Shown: one piece after another, positions 12,018-20,822 of the stretch
Layout of the letters: each line of letters opens with the position of its first letter
Numbering within the stretch: the stretch's first letter is position 1
NCBI RefSeq assembly: GCF_002858745.1
Contig: NZ_PJRO01000006.1
Location: 359,231 to 423,230, forward strand
From: Mesorhizobium loti
Lineage (GTDB): Bacteria > Pseudomonadota > Alphaproteobacteria > Rhizobiales > Rhizobiaceae
Direction of reading: 5' to 3'
DNA: 64,000 nucleotides
Program-made: the position numbers and the translations under genes
Notes under the pieces: model-generated
Told to the model about the DNA's origin: nothing
Databases searched by the model: none
Seen by the model: only the letters and a program-made list of their open reading frames with translations

Positions 12018-12097
12018 CTGGGTAGCAGACGCATGGCAGTGGAAACCGCACGGAGCGGTTGTTGCTGCGACGCACCGGGACACCCCGCCCGTTGACG

Positions 12098-12275
12098 ATA
12101 TTTCGCCATGGCAGGTCTCCTGGCTCGCGGGTCGTCGCTTTCGTCCGTCTTCCCAAGGCATTTGCCTCAGTGACATCAATGGACGCCAGCTCGCCACTTA
12201 CAGTTGCGGGGGCAGCTCCGGCATTGCATTTGCGCGCACCGGCTTCCCTCTTAGCTCCGGCACATCGCAAAGCGA
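12098..12275 (-). promoter_or_regulatory. Cobalamin riboswitch of metE
   Basis: On the minus strand the sequence shows gagggaagccggtgcgcgcaa, then the conserved block ctgcccccgcaactgtaag (about 12198-12216), and the B12 box gagccaggagacctgccatg (about 12107-12127). This is a near-consensus cobalamin aptamer. It lies in the metE leader and ends roughly 100 bases ahead of the start codon. Riboswitch control of metE by adenosylcobalamin is well established in bacteria that also have MetH. The ends are approximate. Confidence 0.95.
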
Positions 12276-12635
12276 GACCGAAGAACCATGACAGCACCAA
12301 TTTTCAGCAGAAGGCGTCGAAAGTCAATATCGCATAAAGAAATGCTTATATCTTTACGTCTTTTGCGTAATTTCGCGTGGAGAGGGTTTCGATTGCCAGC
12401 CGCTTCTGCCATCGACAGGACATGGATTCGGGTTCGTGCTGCGAGATTGAGCGAAGAGGCGCTGGCAGGATCTCGCGTTGTCTGCATGCGGCTGCAAGAG
12501 CGCTGGTGCAGTTTGGTCAAATGGCGTTTGCCCGCGACGAAGGCTTACCGCTCCTCTGAAGGATGCGTGACGGCGTTTCAAAGATGGCGAGGTTCTTCCG
12601 GACGGAGGTCATATGCTGAGAATGCAGATGTTGTT
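12276..12635. other. Intergenic region upstream of metE, no gene seen
   Basis: No reading frame here has family features or a convincing ribosome site. It should hold the metE promoter (minus strand). The only notable element is the inverted repeat TAAAGA-N10-TCTTTA at 12335-12356, described separately. Confidence 0.5.
12335..12356. promoter_or_regulatory. Inverted repeat upstream of the metE leader, possible operator
   Basis: The sequence taaaga-aatgcttata-tctttac contains six-base arms TAAAGA and TCTTTA with 10 bases between them. It lies about 60 bases upstream of the riboswitch, where a metE promoter is expected. AT-rich palindromes with AAAGATAT are known for the ArsR-family SahR regulator of methionine-cycle genes in alphaproteobacteria, and this is only loosely similar. 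Assignment is tentative. Confidence 0.3.
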
Positions 12636-13369
12636 CTAGGCAAGATGCCGAGGCTCGCGATCAGCGCTGAGGCGAAACAATGCCCGGCCGATCCCTTCCA
12701 TTCTGTCGCTGTCGACTGTCTGTGCATTGCTAGGCAGCAGCGTCACGATCTTGTCCAGGCCAAGGTCTGCCAGCTGAAACGGCGTGCCGTGCCCATATTC
12801 GAGGTGGCCGCGGCCGATAATCCCGATCACGAGAGGTGGAGCACTTTTTTGGCGTGTGCACGCGATGTTGCAGGCGAAGGCCCTGTCCCAAGTTTGCTGG
12901 GCTCTCACGAAGCGGTCGAACTCAGGCGCCTCTGGTGAAATGATCTTGCGACACGCGTGACAAGTTCCCGGTAGCAATTGAGCGCCAGCATGGGGACCGC
13001 GAATTCGCGACAGAAATGGAAGATCGGCAGGTAGAGTTCTGCGGCAAATCCCCAGACCTTGCCCCATTCGGTCGAGGTCAGAAAAGTTTCCTGATCCAGT
13101 TTGCCGCGAACCCATTCGTCGAGCACAGGTTGCAGGCGGCGCGGGAACATCTCGAAGCCTATGGCAATGTCGTTGCGCAGGGCGCGCATAGCGGCACAAA
13201 CATGCAACTGCCAGCGATGAATGTCGTAGCGGTCGTGGGTTTCGCCGAGCAGAAGGACATTGGCCTGGGCTACCTCGCGCATGAGATCCGGATGTTCGAT
13301 CAAATCGCCGGTATTGGGGTCGAGCCATGTCGCCGGAGGGTGGTTCCAACTGGTGACCATCGATGTCAC
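12636..13369 (-). pseudogene. ChaN-like (haem-binding uptake protein family) gene broken by a frameshift
   Basis: The frame from GTG 13369 encodes the N-terminal half of a ChaN/DUF399-type protein, with the family motif VLLLGETHDRYDIHRWQL and EMFPRRLQPVLDEW, but it stops at 12905. A second frame, from about 12945 to 12636, carries the C-terminal half (FDRFVRAQQTWDRAFACN and IGIIGRGHLEYGHG). The two halves overlap near 12940, so one frameshift separates them. A stretch that I recall between them in relatives also seems short, so a deletion is possible. ChaN proteins are outer-membrane or exported and bind haem, but no signal peptide is visible here. The GTG overlaps the stop of the preceding small gene. 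Confidence 0.6.
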
Positions 13370-13557
13370 CCGAAGCTCGCGCGTGCGCCAGACACCGCGA
13401 GCCCGATCTCATTTCCGTCCTCGGTGATGGCCAAAAAACGGACCTGCTCGCCATCGTCCTCGCGACGCCAGTTGGCAACAGCACCACCCTTAAGGTGCAG
13501 GTGAAAATCGGGTTGGATGACATTCACATAGCCCATCGCGGGCTTGATTGGAGGCAT
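13366..13557 (-). CDS. Small protein of unknown function ahead of the ChaN-like gene
   Basis: A 63-residue frame starts at ATG 13557 with a strong ribosome site (ggaggg seven bases upstream) and its stop overlaps the GTG of the ChaN-like gene (GTGA). That arrangement looks like a real two-gene operon. The sequence is hydrophilic with a beta-rich C-terminal part (VRFLAITEDGNEIGLAV). I do not recognise the family. Its upstream DNA is replaced abruptly by the remnant of an ABC transporter on the other strand, so the promoter may have been lost. Confidence 0.5.
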   Translation of the reverse strand: MPPIKPAMGYVNVIQPDFHLHLKGGAVANWRREDDGEQVRFLAITEDGNEIGLAVSGARASFG

Positions 13558-13559
13558 AT

Positions 13560-14714
13560 TGCCCTCCCTCCAGGGAGCGACATCCGAAACCATCAACAAT
13601 CTGCGCGCCATCAAGTCCAATGCAGCCGAGCGTTTCTTCATTCGCCGATGGTTGGCGAAATCCAATGAGGCCATCGGTGCCCGCTGGCGTATCCTCGATC
13701 TTTCCTATTCCTATACGTTCAGCCTCGGCCTGTTGACCGAAATCCTGACCTTGCTGGTCGTGCTTGTCGGCTGCTTGCGTATCCTGAACGGTGACCTGAC
13801 CATCGGCGGGCTGCTGGCGCTGCAATTGCTCATCTCCAGGGCTGTAAATGCCAATGTTGACGAGCAGCGGAATCCTGGTGCAATTCCATTCGGTGAACGC
13901 GACTGTCGAGGCGATTGCTGCGTTTCTCAAACATGAGCCCGAACGTGCCAACCGCGTGCCCGCCTACCGGCCCAAGCATTTTGGACCCGTATCGATAAAG
14001 GGATTGACCCTGACCTATACGGGCGCCCGGAAACCTGCGCTCAAAAACGTATCGATCGACCTGCCTGTCGTGGGGGTGGTGGCCATCGTCGGGCGTAACG
14101 GCTCGGGAAAATCCAGCCTGGTGCGAACGCTGACGGGGCTCGAACGCAACTATGACGGGGTGATCGAGATTGGTGGCGTGGACGTTCGCGCCTGCGCACC
14201 GCGATGGCTTCGTCAGAAAATCGGCATCGTCGACCAGGAAACCTCGCTGTTTTCAGGGACCGTTCTGGAAAACATTCAGGCTGCCGCCCAGCGAAACCTG
14301 ACCAGTAATGAAATAGACGCGGCGTTGCGGTTTTCTTCGGCGCAGGCGTTTGTCCGCGGCCTGCCCAATGGGCTCGACACCGAGTTGCTTCCTGCAGCTC
14401 AGAACTTCTCGGGAGGACAGCGTCAACGGCTGGCGATTTCGCGTGCCGTCTCCCGGTCTCCGGAAATCGTCATCTTCGATGAACCGACCTCTGCACTCGA
14501 CGCGGAGCAGGCGCTGGCGTTGGAGCGCAGGATCCTGGCCATGGGCAAGGAACGGCTGGTTGTGCTGGTGACACACCATCTGTTTTCGGCGCGGTCGGCC
14601 GATCTGATTGTGGCGCTTGACGAGGGAGAGATCGCGGGCAGGGGAAGCCATGATCATCTTGTCGAGACCTGCGAGCCTTACAAGTCGCTCTGGCGCGATT
14701 ATGTGCGGGAATGA
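13560..14714 (+). pseudogene. Remnant of an ABC exporter (truncated, frameshifted)
   Basis: The 3' part of an exporter with fused membrane and ATPase domains. The first frame (to 13936) begins inside the membrane domain (ETINNLRAIKSNAAERFF and several hydrophobic segments) with no start or upstream half. At about 13846-13848 a run of three A's (gtaaatg) shifts the frame. Removing one A joins ISRAV directly to MPMLTSSGILVQFHSVNATVEAI in the second frame. The ATPase domain is complete: Walker A GRNGSGKSS, signature FSGGQRQR, Walker B IVIFDEPTSALD and H-loop LVTHHL. It most resembles type I secretion or bacteriocin-type exporters. With the first half missing it cannot be a working exporter. Confidence 0.8.
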
Positions 14715-14753
14715 CAGCGACAGCGGTGCGCGAAATAGGGCCGAGATTGCTGA

Positions 14754-15275
14754 CTACCAGCGACATATGGATTCACCATCGGGAAGTTCAGCAAAGGATT
14801 TTGTCCGGATGTCGTACCGATACGCAATCCGAGAGGTGGTACAGACGTCCTCATATCGCACACATGCTTCCATCGAAACGCACAGATGACGGCCGACACT
14901 CCAGACTTTTGCCGGGGGATTGTCATAGATACCGTCATAGATCGTTTGTGTTCGATCCCCATCATCGTGCCAAGTCGCCGCAATCTCCGAACGAAAGTGA
15001 TCGTATCCGATGCTGCTGTAGCCGACGGTGTACCGGACAGGTCCTGCACCGGAAATGTCGACTATGCCTGAGATCTGGTCAGTCCAGGCTTCGTCTTCCC
15101 CGGCGCAGGTCGGACCTGTGGCGAATGCGATGAAGCCGCAAAGCAGGTAGGCGGGCAATCGAAACAGGGCGCGGCGGCGCGGAAATCCATGAGGGTTCAA
15201 TGGGGTCGAGCCTTGCTGTTCGACAGGAGATTGATCGAGATCGTGCGACCCGGTCAACGACGCCACGCGGCCCAT
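14754..15275 (-). CDS. Putative secreted protein of unknown function
   Basis: An open frame of up to 173 residues. A TTG at 15200 would place a signal peptide near the N-terminus (PRRRALFRLPAYLLCGFIAF followed by ATGPTCA), with likely cleavage before GEDEAW. The mature part is polar with several cysteines (HLCVSMEACVRYEDVC and SICRW), which fits an exported, disulfide-bonded protein. No family recognised. Base composition is more AT-rich than the flanks, and the neighbours are decayed genes, so this could be a relic too. The start is uncertain and the gene call is moderate to weak. Confidence 0.45.
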   Translation of the reverse strand: MGRVASLTGSHDLDQSPVEQQGSTPLNPHGFPRRRALFRLPAYLLCGFIAFATGPTCAGEDEAWTDQISGIVDISGAGPVRYTVGYSSIGYDHFRSEIAATWHDDGDRTQTIYDGIYDNPPAKVWSVGRHLCVSMEACVRYEDVCTTSRIAYRYDIRTKSFAELPDGESICRW

Positions 15276-15379
15276 AGATCAGCGCACTCAGATTCCAGAT
15301 AATCCTCATGCTCTTGCGATTTATGGCTTGCTGGCTAAGTCGCATAAGATAGATTATGGAACTTTCAGATCAGTTTGAA

Positions 15380-15633
15380 TCACAATTGCTCGACAATCAT
15401 GCGGTTCTGCGGGTCGAATACGTAAGCTCCAGTTTCCAAACCGTCGGCGTGAAGCCGATACCCGGCGCTCTTCGGACACGGAACGTCTCGTCATGGTAGT
15501 CGCTGCTGCGGTCAGATTCCCACGTGACATGTGCAAGCTCGTTGCAAGCGCCGGGAATGTGCGGCGGGTCTATGCGTAAGAACGTCATGTCAAATGCCAA
15601 TCCGGTGTTCGCATACAGTGCGAACGAATACAC
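15380..15633 (-). pseudogene. Small gene of unknown function with a likely frameshift
   Basis: GTG 15633 lies four bases after the stop of the MBL hydrolase gene. The frame reads YSFALYANTGLAFDMTFLR ... DRSSDYHDETF and then loses coherence. A shift near 15485 leads to a second frame that reads sensibly to a stop at 15380 (GYRLHADGLETGAYVFDPQ and NRMIVEQL). I do not recognise the family. Both the frameshift and the gene itself are inferred only from how protein-like the two pieces look. Confidence 0.35.
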
Positions 15634-15636
15634 GCT

Positions 15637-16455
15637 TCACACTGAATCGTATGGGATTTCAATGATCATCCCATCGAATGCCGGTTCGACATTGTCCGGC
15701 GTTTCGGCTTGCACCGCCGCATAATCCAGCGGCACATGCATATGCGTCAGCACGGCTCGTTTCGGTGCAAGCCGTTCGATCCATGCCAGCGCTTCGGCGA
15801 GCGAAAAATGGCTCGGATGCGTTCTGTATTGCAGCGCATCGATGATCAGGATGTCGAGATCCTCAAGCCGTGCTGCCGTCGGCGCCGGAAAATCGGACAC
15901 GTCAGGGCAATAGGCCAGCCCGTCAAGGCGGAAACCCAGGGAGACGATGTCGCCATGCGCCTGCGGCAGCGGCTCGAAGGTGAGGGTGCCCCCCTCTCCT
16001 TTCACCTGGAACGGTTGGTCGTGCTCGATCAGATGCGGATGCAGAATTGGCGGATAAGAGCTTCCGGGCGGCGTTTTGAAACAATAGCTGAAACCCTGTT
16101 TCAGGCGCTCCATGGTTGGGCCGTCCGCATGGATATCCATCAGGCGGTCCCGGCCGATGACGAAGGTGCGCAGGTCGTCGATGCCATGAATATGGTCGGC
16201 ATGCGCATGGGTGTAGACCACGGCATCGATGTGCTTGACAGAGGCCAGCAACATCTGGGCACGGAAATCCGGGCCGGTGTCGATGGCAACCGTGGTCCTG
16301 GCGCCATTGGCCTTGATACGCTCGACCAAAGCCGCGGCGCGCATGCGGCGGTTCTTCGGGTTGGCCGGATCGCAATTGCCCCAGTCGCCATTCAGCCGCG
16401 GCACGCCGGGTGACGAGCCGCAGCCGAGAATGGTAAAGCGGAGCCGGTCGGCCAC
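15637..16455 (-). CDS. MBL-fold metallohydrolase (PhnP-like)
   Basis: A 272-residue metallo-beta-lactamase fold hydrolase. The metal motif is YTHAHADHIHGID, with further ligands in VLTHMHVPLDY. The N-terminal FTILGCGSSPGVPRLNGDWG is typical of the PhnP/RNase Z-like branch, which cleaves cyclic phosphodiesters. In many rhizobia this gene follows metG and tatD as here: it begins one base after the tatD stop. A cytoplasmic phosphodiesterase role is probable, the substrate is not known. Confidence 0.85.
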   Translation of the reverse strand: MADRLRFTILGCGSSPGVPRLNGDWGNCDPANPKNRRMRAAALVERIKANGARTTVAIDTGPDFRAQMLLASVKHIDAVVYTHAHADHIHGIDDLRTFVIGRDRLMDIHADGPTMERLKQGFSYCFKTPPGSSYPPILHPHLIEHDQPFQVKGEGGTLTFEPLPQAHGDIVSLGFRLDGLAYCPDVSDFPAPTAARLEDLDILIIDALQYRTHPSHFSLAEALAWIERLAPKRAVLTHMHVPLDYAAVQAETPDNVEPAFDGMIIEIPYDSV

Positions 16456-16456
16456 A

Positions 16457-17251
16457 TCAGCCGCCTTGCTGCGCCGGACGGGGCATTTTCGAGAACAGGC
16501 GGAAGAAATTGTCTGTGGTGATCCGGGCGATCTCGTCCTGATTCACGCCAATGGTTTCGGCCAGAACCTTTGCGGTTTCAGCGACATAGGCAGGTTCATT
16601 GCGTTTGCCCCGATGCGGCACAGGCGCAAGATAAGGCGCGTCGGTTTCCACAAGCAACCGGTCGCGCGGTACATCCTTGGCGATTTCCCGTAGCTCGGCC
16701 GAGTTCTTGAAGGTCAGAATGCCGGAAAAAGAGACATAGCCGCCCAGCGCCACTCCGACCTCTGCCAACCGCCGTCCTGAGGAAAAGCAATGCAGGATAA
16801 AAGGGAAGGCGCCCTTCCCTGTTTCATCCTGCAGGATCGCGATCATGTCGTCATCAGCGTTACGCGCATGGATGACCAGCGGCAGCCCGGTTCGGCGCGC
16901 GGCTGCGATATGGGCACGGAAGCCTTGCGCCTGGGCATCGCGCGGCGCCTTGTCGTAGAAATAATCGAGACCAGCCTCGCCGATGGCGACCACCTTCGGC
17001 TGTTTGGCCAGCCGGACAAGGTCGTCGGTCGTGATGTCGAGCTCTTCCGCAGCATTGTGCGGATGGGTGCCGACAGAGCAGAAAACTTCCTCGAAATTTT
17101 CTGCGATTTCAAGGATCTGCTGAAAACGCTTCACGCGTGTCGAGATCGTCACCATGCGCCCGACGCCAGCCGCCAGGGCACGGGCGACGATAGTCGCCCG
17201 CTCCTCGGCGAAATCCGGAAAATCGAGATGGCAATGGCTGTCGACCAGCAT
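16457..17251 (-). CDS. tatD: TatD family metal-dependent deoxyribonuclease
   Basis: A 264-residue TIM-barrel hydrolase. It starts [14 protein letters not shown] with the first metal histidines and has the conserved GEAGLDYFYD, PLVIHARNAD, ILHCFSSG and LVETDAPYLAPVP motifs. Relatives are 3'-5' DNA exonucleases with roles in DNA repair and degradation. Its ATG overlaps the metG stop (TGATG), so it is coupled to metG in the operon rlpA - peptidase - tmk - holB - metG - tatD - MBL or part of it. Confidence 0.93.
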   Translation of the reverse strand: MLVDSHCHLDFPDFAEERATIVARALAAGVGRMVTISTRVKRFQQILEIAENFEEVFCSVGTHPHNAAEELDITTDDLVRLAKQPKVVAIGEAGLDYFYDKAPRDAQAQGFRAHIAAARRTGLPLVIHARNADDDMIAILQDETGKGAFPFILHCFSSGRRLAEVGVALGGYVSFSGILTFKNSAELREIAKDVPRDRLLVETDAPYLAPVPHRGKRNEPAYVAETAKVLAETIGVNQDEIARITTDNFFRLFSKMPRPAQQGG

Positions 17252-18804
17252 CAGGCCGTCGCTTCCGGCTGCTGTTCGACATAGCGCGGAAACACCGGCT
17301 GTGGCGCGGGCAGCGCAGTACCGGACACCAGCGCATCAGCATCGGTCAGATGCTGGAAGTCGCGCGTGTCTTCGGCCACTGCCAGCGTGTCGAGCAGCTT
17401 GGCCGCTGATCCCGGAATATAAGGCTGACACAGAATGCCGACCCGCCGGATGATCTCTGCGGTCGTCCACAACACGGTTTCCATACGTGCCGGATCGGTC
17501 TTCTTCAGCGCCCACGGCTCCTGCGCGGCGAAATAGCGGTTCGCATCCGCCACGACTGCGAAGATCGCCGCCAGTGCCTGGTGAATGGTCTGTTCCGCCA
17601 TCGCCTTGCGCGCCGTCGACAATGCTGCGGTTGCCTGATCGAGTATCGCCTTGTCAGGCTCGGTGAGCGTGCCGCGCTGCGGCACCACGCCGTTGCAATT
17701 CTTGGCGATCATCGACAGCGAACGCTGCGCCAGGTTGCCGAGATCGTTGGCGAGGTCGGCGTTGGTGCGGTTGACGATCGCCTCGTGGCTGTAGCTGCCG
17801 TCCTGGCCGAACGGCACTTCGCGCAGGAAGAAATAACGGACCTGGTCGAGGCCGTAGTGATCGACCATCGTGAACGGATCGATGACGTTGCCGACGGATT
17901 TCGACATTTTTTCACCGCGGTTGAACAGGAAGCCGTGCGCAAACACGCGCTTCGGCAACGCGATTCCCGCCGACATCAGGAAGGCTGGCCAGTAGACGGC
18001 GTGGAAACGCACGATGTCCTTGCCGATGATGTGGGTGGCCGGCCAGTAGCTCCACGAGGGAGCCTGGGTGTCCGGATAGCCGGCAGCCGTGATGTAGTTG
18101 GTGAGCGCGTCCACCCAGACGTACATCACATGTTTTTCGTCACCCGGAACCGGGATGCCCCAGTCGAAGGTCGTGCGCGAGATCGACAAATCCTTCAGGC
18201 CGGATTTGACGAAGGAAGCCACCTCGTTGCGGCGCTCGGACGGGCCGACGAAATCAGGCTGGCTCTCATAAAGCGCCAGAAGCTTGTCCTGATAGGCCGA
18301 GAGCCGGAAGAAATAGCTCTCCTCTTCGACCCACTCCACTGGTGTGCCCTGCGGGCCGTAGCGGACATTGTCGGGGCGGACTTCGGTCTCTTCCTCACCG
18401 TAGTAGGCCTCGTCACGCACGGAATACCAACCGGCGTAGCCACCCTTGTAGATGTCGCCATTGGCTTCCATCGCCTTCCAGATGGCTTGCGAAGAGATAC
18501 GGTGACGCTCTTCGGTCGTGCGGATGAAGTCATCGTTCGACGCGTTGAGTGCCTGGCCCATGCGCCGGAACTCGGCGGCATTGCGATCGGCCAGCTCGCG
18601 CGGCGTTATCCCTTCCTTCTTGGCCGTCTGCAGCATCTTGATGCCGTGCTCGTCGGTACCGGTCAGGAAGAAGACATCCTTGCCGTCGAGCCGCTGGAAG
18701 CGAGCGAGCGCATCCGTGGCGAGCAGTTCGTAGGCATGGCCGATATGCGGCTTGCCGTTCGGATAGGAAATCGCAGTGGTGATGTAGAATTTCTCACGGG
18801 ACAT
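17251..18804 (-). CDS. metG: Methionyl-tRNA synthetase
   Basis: Class I synthetase that charges tRNA-Met and initiator tRNA. The 517 residues have the signature [10 protein letters not shown] near the start and EKMSKSVGN about residue 300. The connective peptide lacks the four-cysteine zinc knuckle, placing it in the shorter type common in Rhizobiales, and there is no C-terminal tRNA-binding (EMAP-like) extension. It lies downstream of holB with a 110-base gap and overlaps tatD by one base. Confidence 0.97.
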   Translation of the reverse strand: MSREKFYITTAISYPNGKPHIGHAYELLATDALARFQRLDGKDVFFLTGTDEHGIKMLQTAKKEGITPRELADRNAAEFRRMGQALNASNDDFIRTTEERHRISSQAIWKAMEANGDIYKGGYAGWYSVRDEAYYGEEETEVRPDNVRYGPQGTPVEWVEEESYFFRLSAYQDKLLALYESQPDFVGPSERRNEVASFVKSGLKDLSISRTTFDWGIPVPGDEKHVMYVWVDALTNYITAAGYPDTQAPSWSYWPATHIIGKDIVRFHAVYWPAFLMSAGIALPKRVFAHGFLFNRGEKMSKSVGNVIDPFTMVDHYGLDQVRYFFLREVPFGQDGSYSHEAIVNRTNADLANDLGNLAQRSLSMIAKNCNGVVPQRGTLTEPDKAILDQATAALSTARKAMAEQTIHQALAAIFAVVADANRYFAAQEPWALKKTDPARMETVLWTTAEIIRRVGILCQPYIPGSAAKLLDTLAVAEDTRDFQHLTDADALVSGTALPAPQPVFPRYVEQQPEATA

Positions 18805-18914
18805 GGTGGGCCGTCATGAATGTCTGAATGGAAGTCGTGGCGTGGATATCGCATCGGTATGGTGAAAGCCATACCGAGCCTCTGCGCGTCCAAACGGACG
18901 CGCGGCGCTGGCCG

Positions 18915-19970
18915 TCACATTCGCATCGCAGAATTCAGGCGGTCGATCATCGTGAGTGCGTGTTGTTTCTTGTCGAGATTGTAGGTCTCGGTTTCAGATA
19001 TAGCGCGTTGTGCGTCTTGCCAAGTGTCTGACAACAGTTTGGCGCGTCCGAGATCGCCGGCGATGGCTGACGAACTGGCAGCGTAGGACAACAGTTTCAG
19101 AGCATGGCGATTGAAGGTCTCGAAGGGGATTGCCTGGTCACGGCCGGCGACCGTCTCAGCCAATTTATGGGCACCGGCGATATCCACCCTGCCCGCCGAG
19201 ACCAGCTTTTCGAGAGCCGCAGCGATTTCGAGCCCACCATATTGGGTAAGCAGGATAGCAGCCCGGGCACTGCCCCCTGCCCGCTCTGCGAGCGCGGCGC
19301 GCTGGGCGGCACCATCCGGGGTTGCTTGCCCGATCGCGGCAAGCACCGCCGTCAGATCGTGCTCATCAAGCGGTGCAAGCCTGAGCACCTGGCAGCGCGA
19401 GCGGATGGTCGGCAGCAGACTACCAGGCGCGTGCACGACGAGAATGAACACCGTGCGTGCAGGAGGCTCTTCAAGATTCTTCAATAAGGCATTGGCAGCA
19501 TTGGTATTCATGTCGTCTGCCGGGTCGACGATCACCACCCTGTAGCCGCCGTCATGCGAGGTCATCGACAGGAATTGCCCGACCTTGCGGATCTCGTCGA
19601 CCGTCACCACGCTCTTGAATGCCTTGGTGCGGTCGTTCATGGGCCGGGTGAGATGCAGAACGGATGGATGTGCGCCCATCGCAATCTGTCTGAAAAGCCC
19701 CGACGCGGGATCGGGAACGGCAATCGTCTCCGGCGCCAGCTTACCGTTCGGGTGTTTCAAGAGGTGATACGCAAGGTGAAATGCAAACGTGGCCTTGCCG
19801 ATGCCCGCCGGCCCACACAACATCAACGCATGTGGAAGCTTGCCTGCTTTGTAGGCCAAGGCCAATGTTGCCGCGACTTCCCCATGCCCGATCAGGCGTG
19901 GGTTTTCCGCAGGCTCCGGAACATCGTCCAGTGTATCGTGTTGTTCGGGCGCCAGCCGCTCGAAACTCAT
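18915..19970 (-). CDS. holB: DNA polymerase III delta-prime subunit
   Basis: Clamp-loader subunit of 351 residues. The AAA+ fold is shown by [20 protein letters not shown] (Walker A) and [20 protein letters not shown] (Walker B region), followed by [12 protein letters not shown] and [12 protein letters not shown] (sensor 1 and the arginine-finger SRC motif). The start ATG overlaps the tmk stop by four bases (ATGA), the usual tmk-holB coupling in bacteria. Confidence 0.93.
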   Translation of the reverse strand: MSFERLAPEQHDTLDDVPEPAENPRLIGHGEVAATLALAYKAGKLPHALMLCGPAGIGKATFAFHLAYHLLKHPNGKLAPETIAVPDPASGLFRQIAMGAHPSVLHLTRPMNDRTKAFKSVVTVDEIRKVGQFLSMTSHDGGYRVVIVDPADDMNTNAANALLKNLEEPPARTVFILVVHAPGSLLPTIRSRCQVLRLAPLDEHDLTAVLAAIGQATPDGAAQRAALAERAGGSARAAILLTQYGGLEIAAALEKLVSAGRVDIAGAHKLAETVAGRDQAIPFETFNRHALKLLSYAASSSAIAGDLGRAKLLSDTWQDAQRAISETETYNLDKKQHALTMIDRLNSAMRM

Positions 19971-20644
19971 GCCGGTGCCTTGTGATTGGCCTTGGCCGGC
20001 TTGGATTTGTCCAGCATCGCGAAGACAGCATCCGTCACGGCATGTTCGACCGCGTTGGCATCACTGGAAGCGTCGATAACCACACAACGTTTGGCCTCGG
20101 CTCTTGCGATGGCCAGATAGGCATCGCGGCGCTGCTGATGTATGGCCAGCGTCTCCTTTTCGAACCGGTCGGGCGTTTCACCGGGAGTGCGGCGTGCCGT
20201 TGCACGCCGCAACCCCTCTTCCGGATCGATGTCGAGGATCAGCGTCAGGTTCGGCACCATGCCGTTGATGGCCACGCGCTGCAGCGTGTCGATGAAGGCG
20301 GGGTCGAGGCCGCCGGTGGCGCCCTGGTAGACCCGCGAGGAATCGATGAAACGGTCGCACAGCACAATCGTGCCACGCTCTACGGCCGGCCGGATCACCT
20401 GTTCGACGTGATCCGAGCGTGCGGCTGCAAACAGCAGCGCCTCCATCTTCGGCCCAAAGGGTTCGGCCGCACCGGACAGCAATACATGCCGAATGGCTTC
20501 CGCTCCCGGAGAACCGCCCGGCTCGCGGGTGACCAGGACATTGTACTTCTTGCCACGCAGCCGCTCGGCCAAGCGCTTGATCTGCGTTGACTTGCCGGCG
20601 CCCTCGCCGCCCTCGAAAGTGATGAAAAATCCGTTCGCCAACAC
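19967..20644 (-). CDS. tmk: Thymidylate kinase
   Basis: Phosphorylates dTMP to dTDP with ATP. The 225 residues show the P-loop [12 protein letters not shown], the DR(Y/F) motif in [13 protein letters not shown] and the lid region [13 protein letters not shown]. It is coupled to holB by a four-base overlap. The upstream peptidase gene ends about 180 bases before its start, a gap with no visible gene. Confidence 0.95.
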   Translation of the reverse strand: MLANGFFITFEGGEGAGKSTQIKRLAERLRGKKYNVLVTREPGGSPGAEAIRHVLLSGAAEPFGPKMEALLFAAARSDHVEQVIRPAVERGTIVLCDRFIDSSRVYQGATGGLDPAFIDTLQRVAINGMVPNLTLILDIDPEEGLRRATARRTPGETPDRFEKETLAIHQQRRDAYLAIARAEAKRCVVIDASSDANAVEHAVTDAVFAMLDKSKPAKANHKAPA

Positions 20645-20822
20645 TGCGCCTCGGTTGTGGCCCCGACATCAAACATAGGTGTCCAACGCCGCCGCGGCGA
20701 GAGGACGAGCGCTCCAGCGCGCCTTGCCGATCACCCCACTCATAGTGCGGGCCAGCGGCGAGGTCCACAACCGACACGCAAAAGCGTGCACAAGAATTGG
20801 TGTGGATGTCTGCGGTTCGTCC

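Noticed and set aside
12288..12938. Plus-strand frame of 216 codons downstream of the metE promoter region
   Set aside because: It covers the 3' half of the ChaN-like gene on the other strand and intergenic DNA, and the protein has no recognisable pattern.
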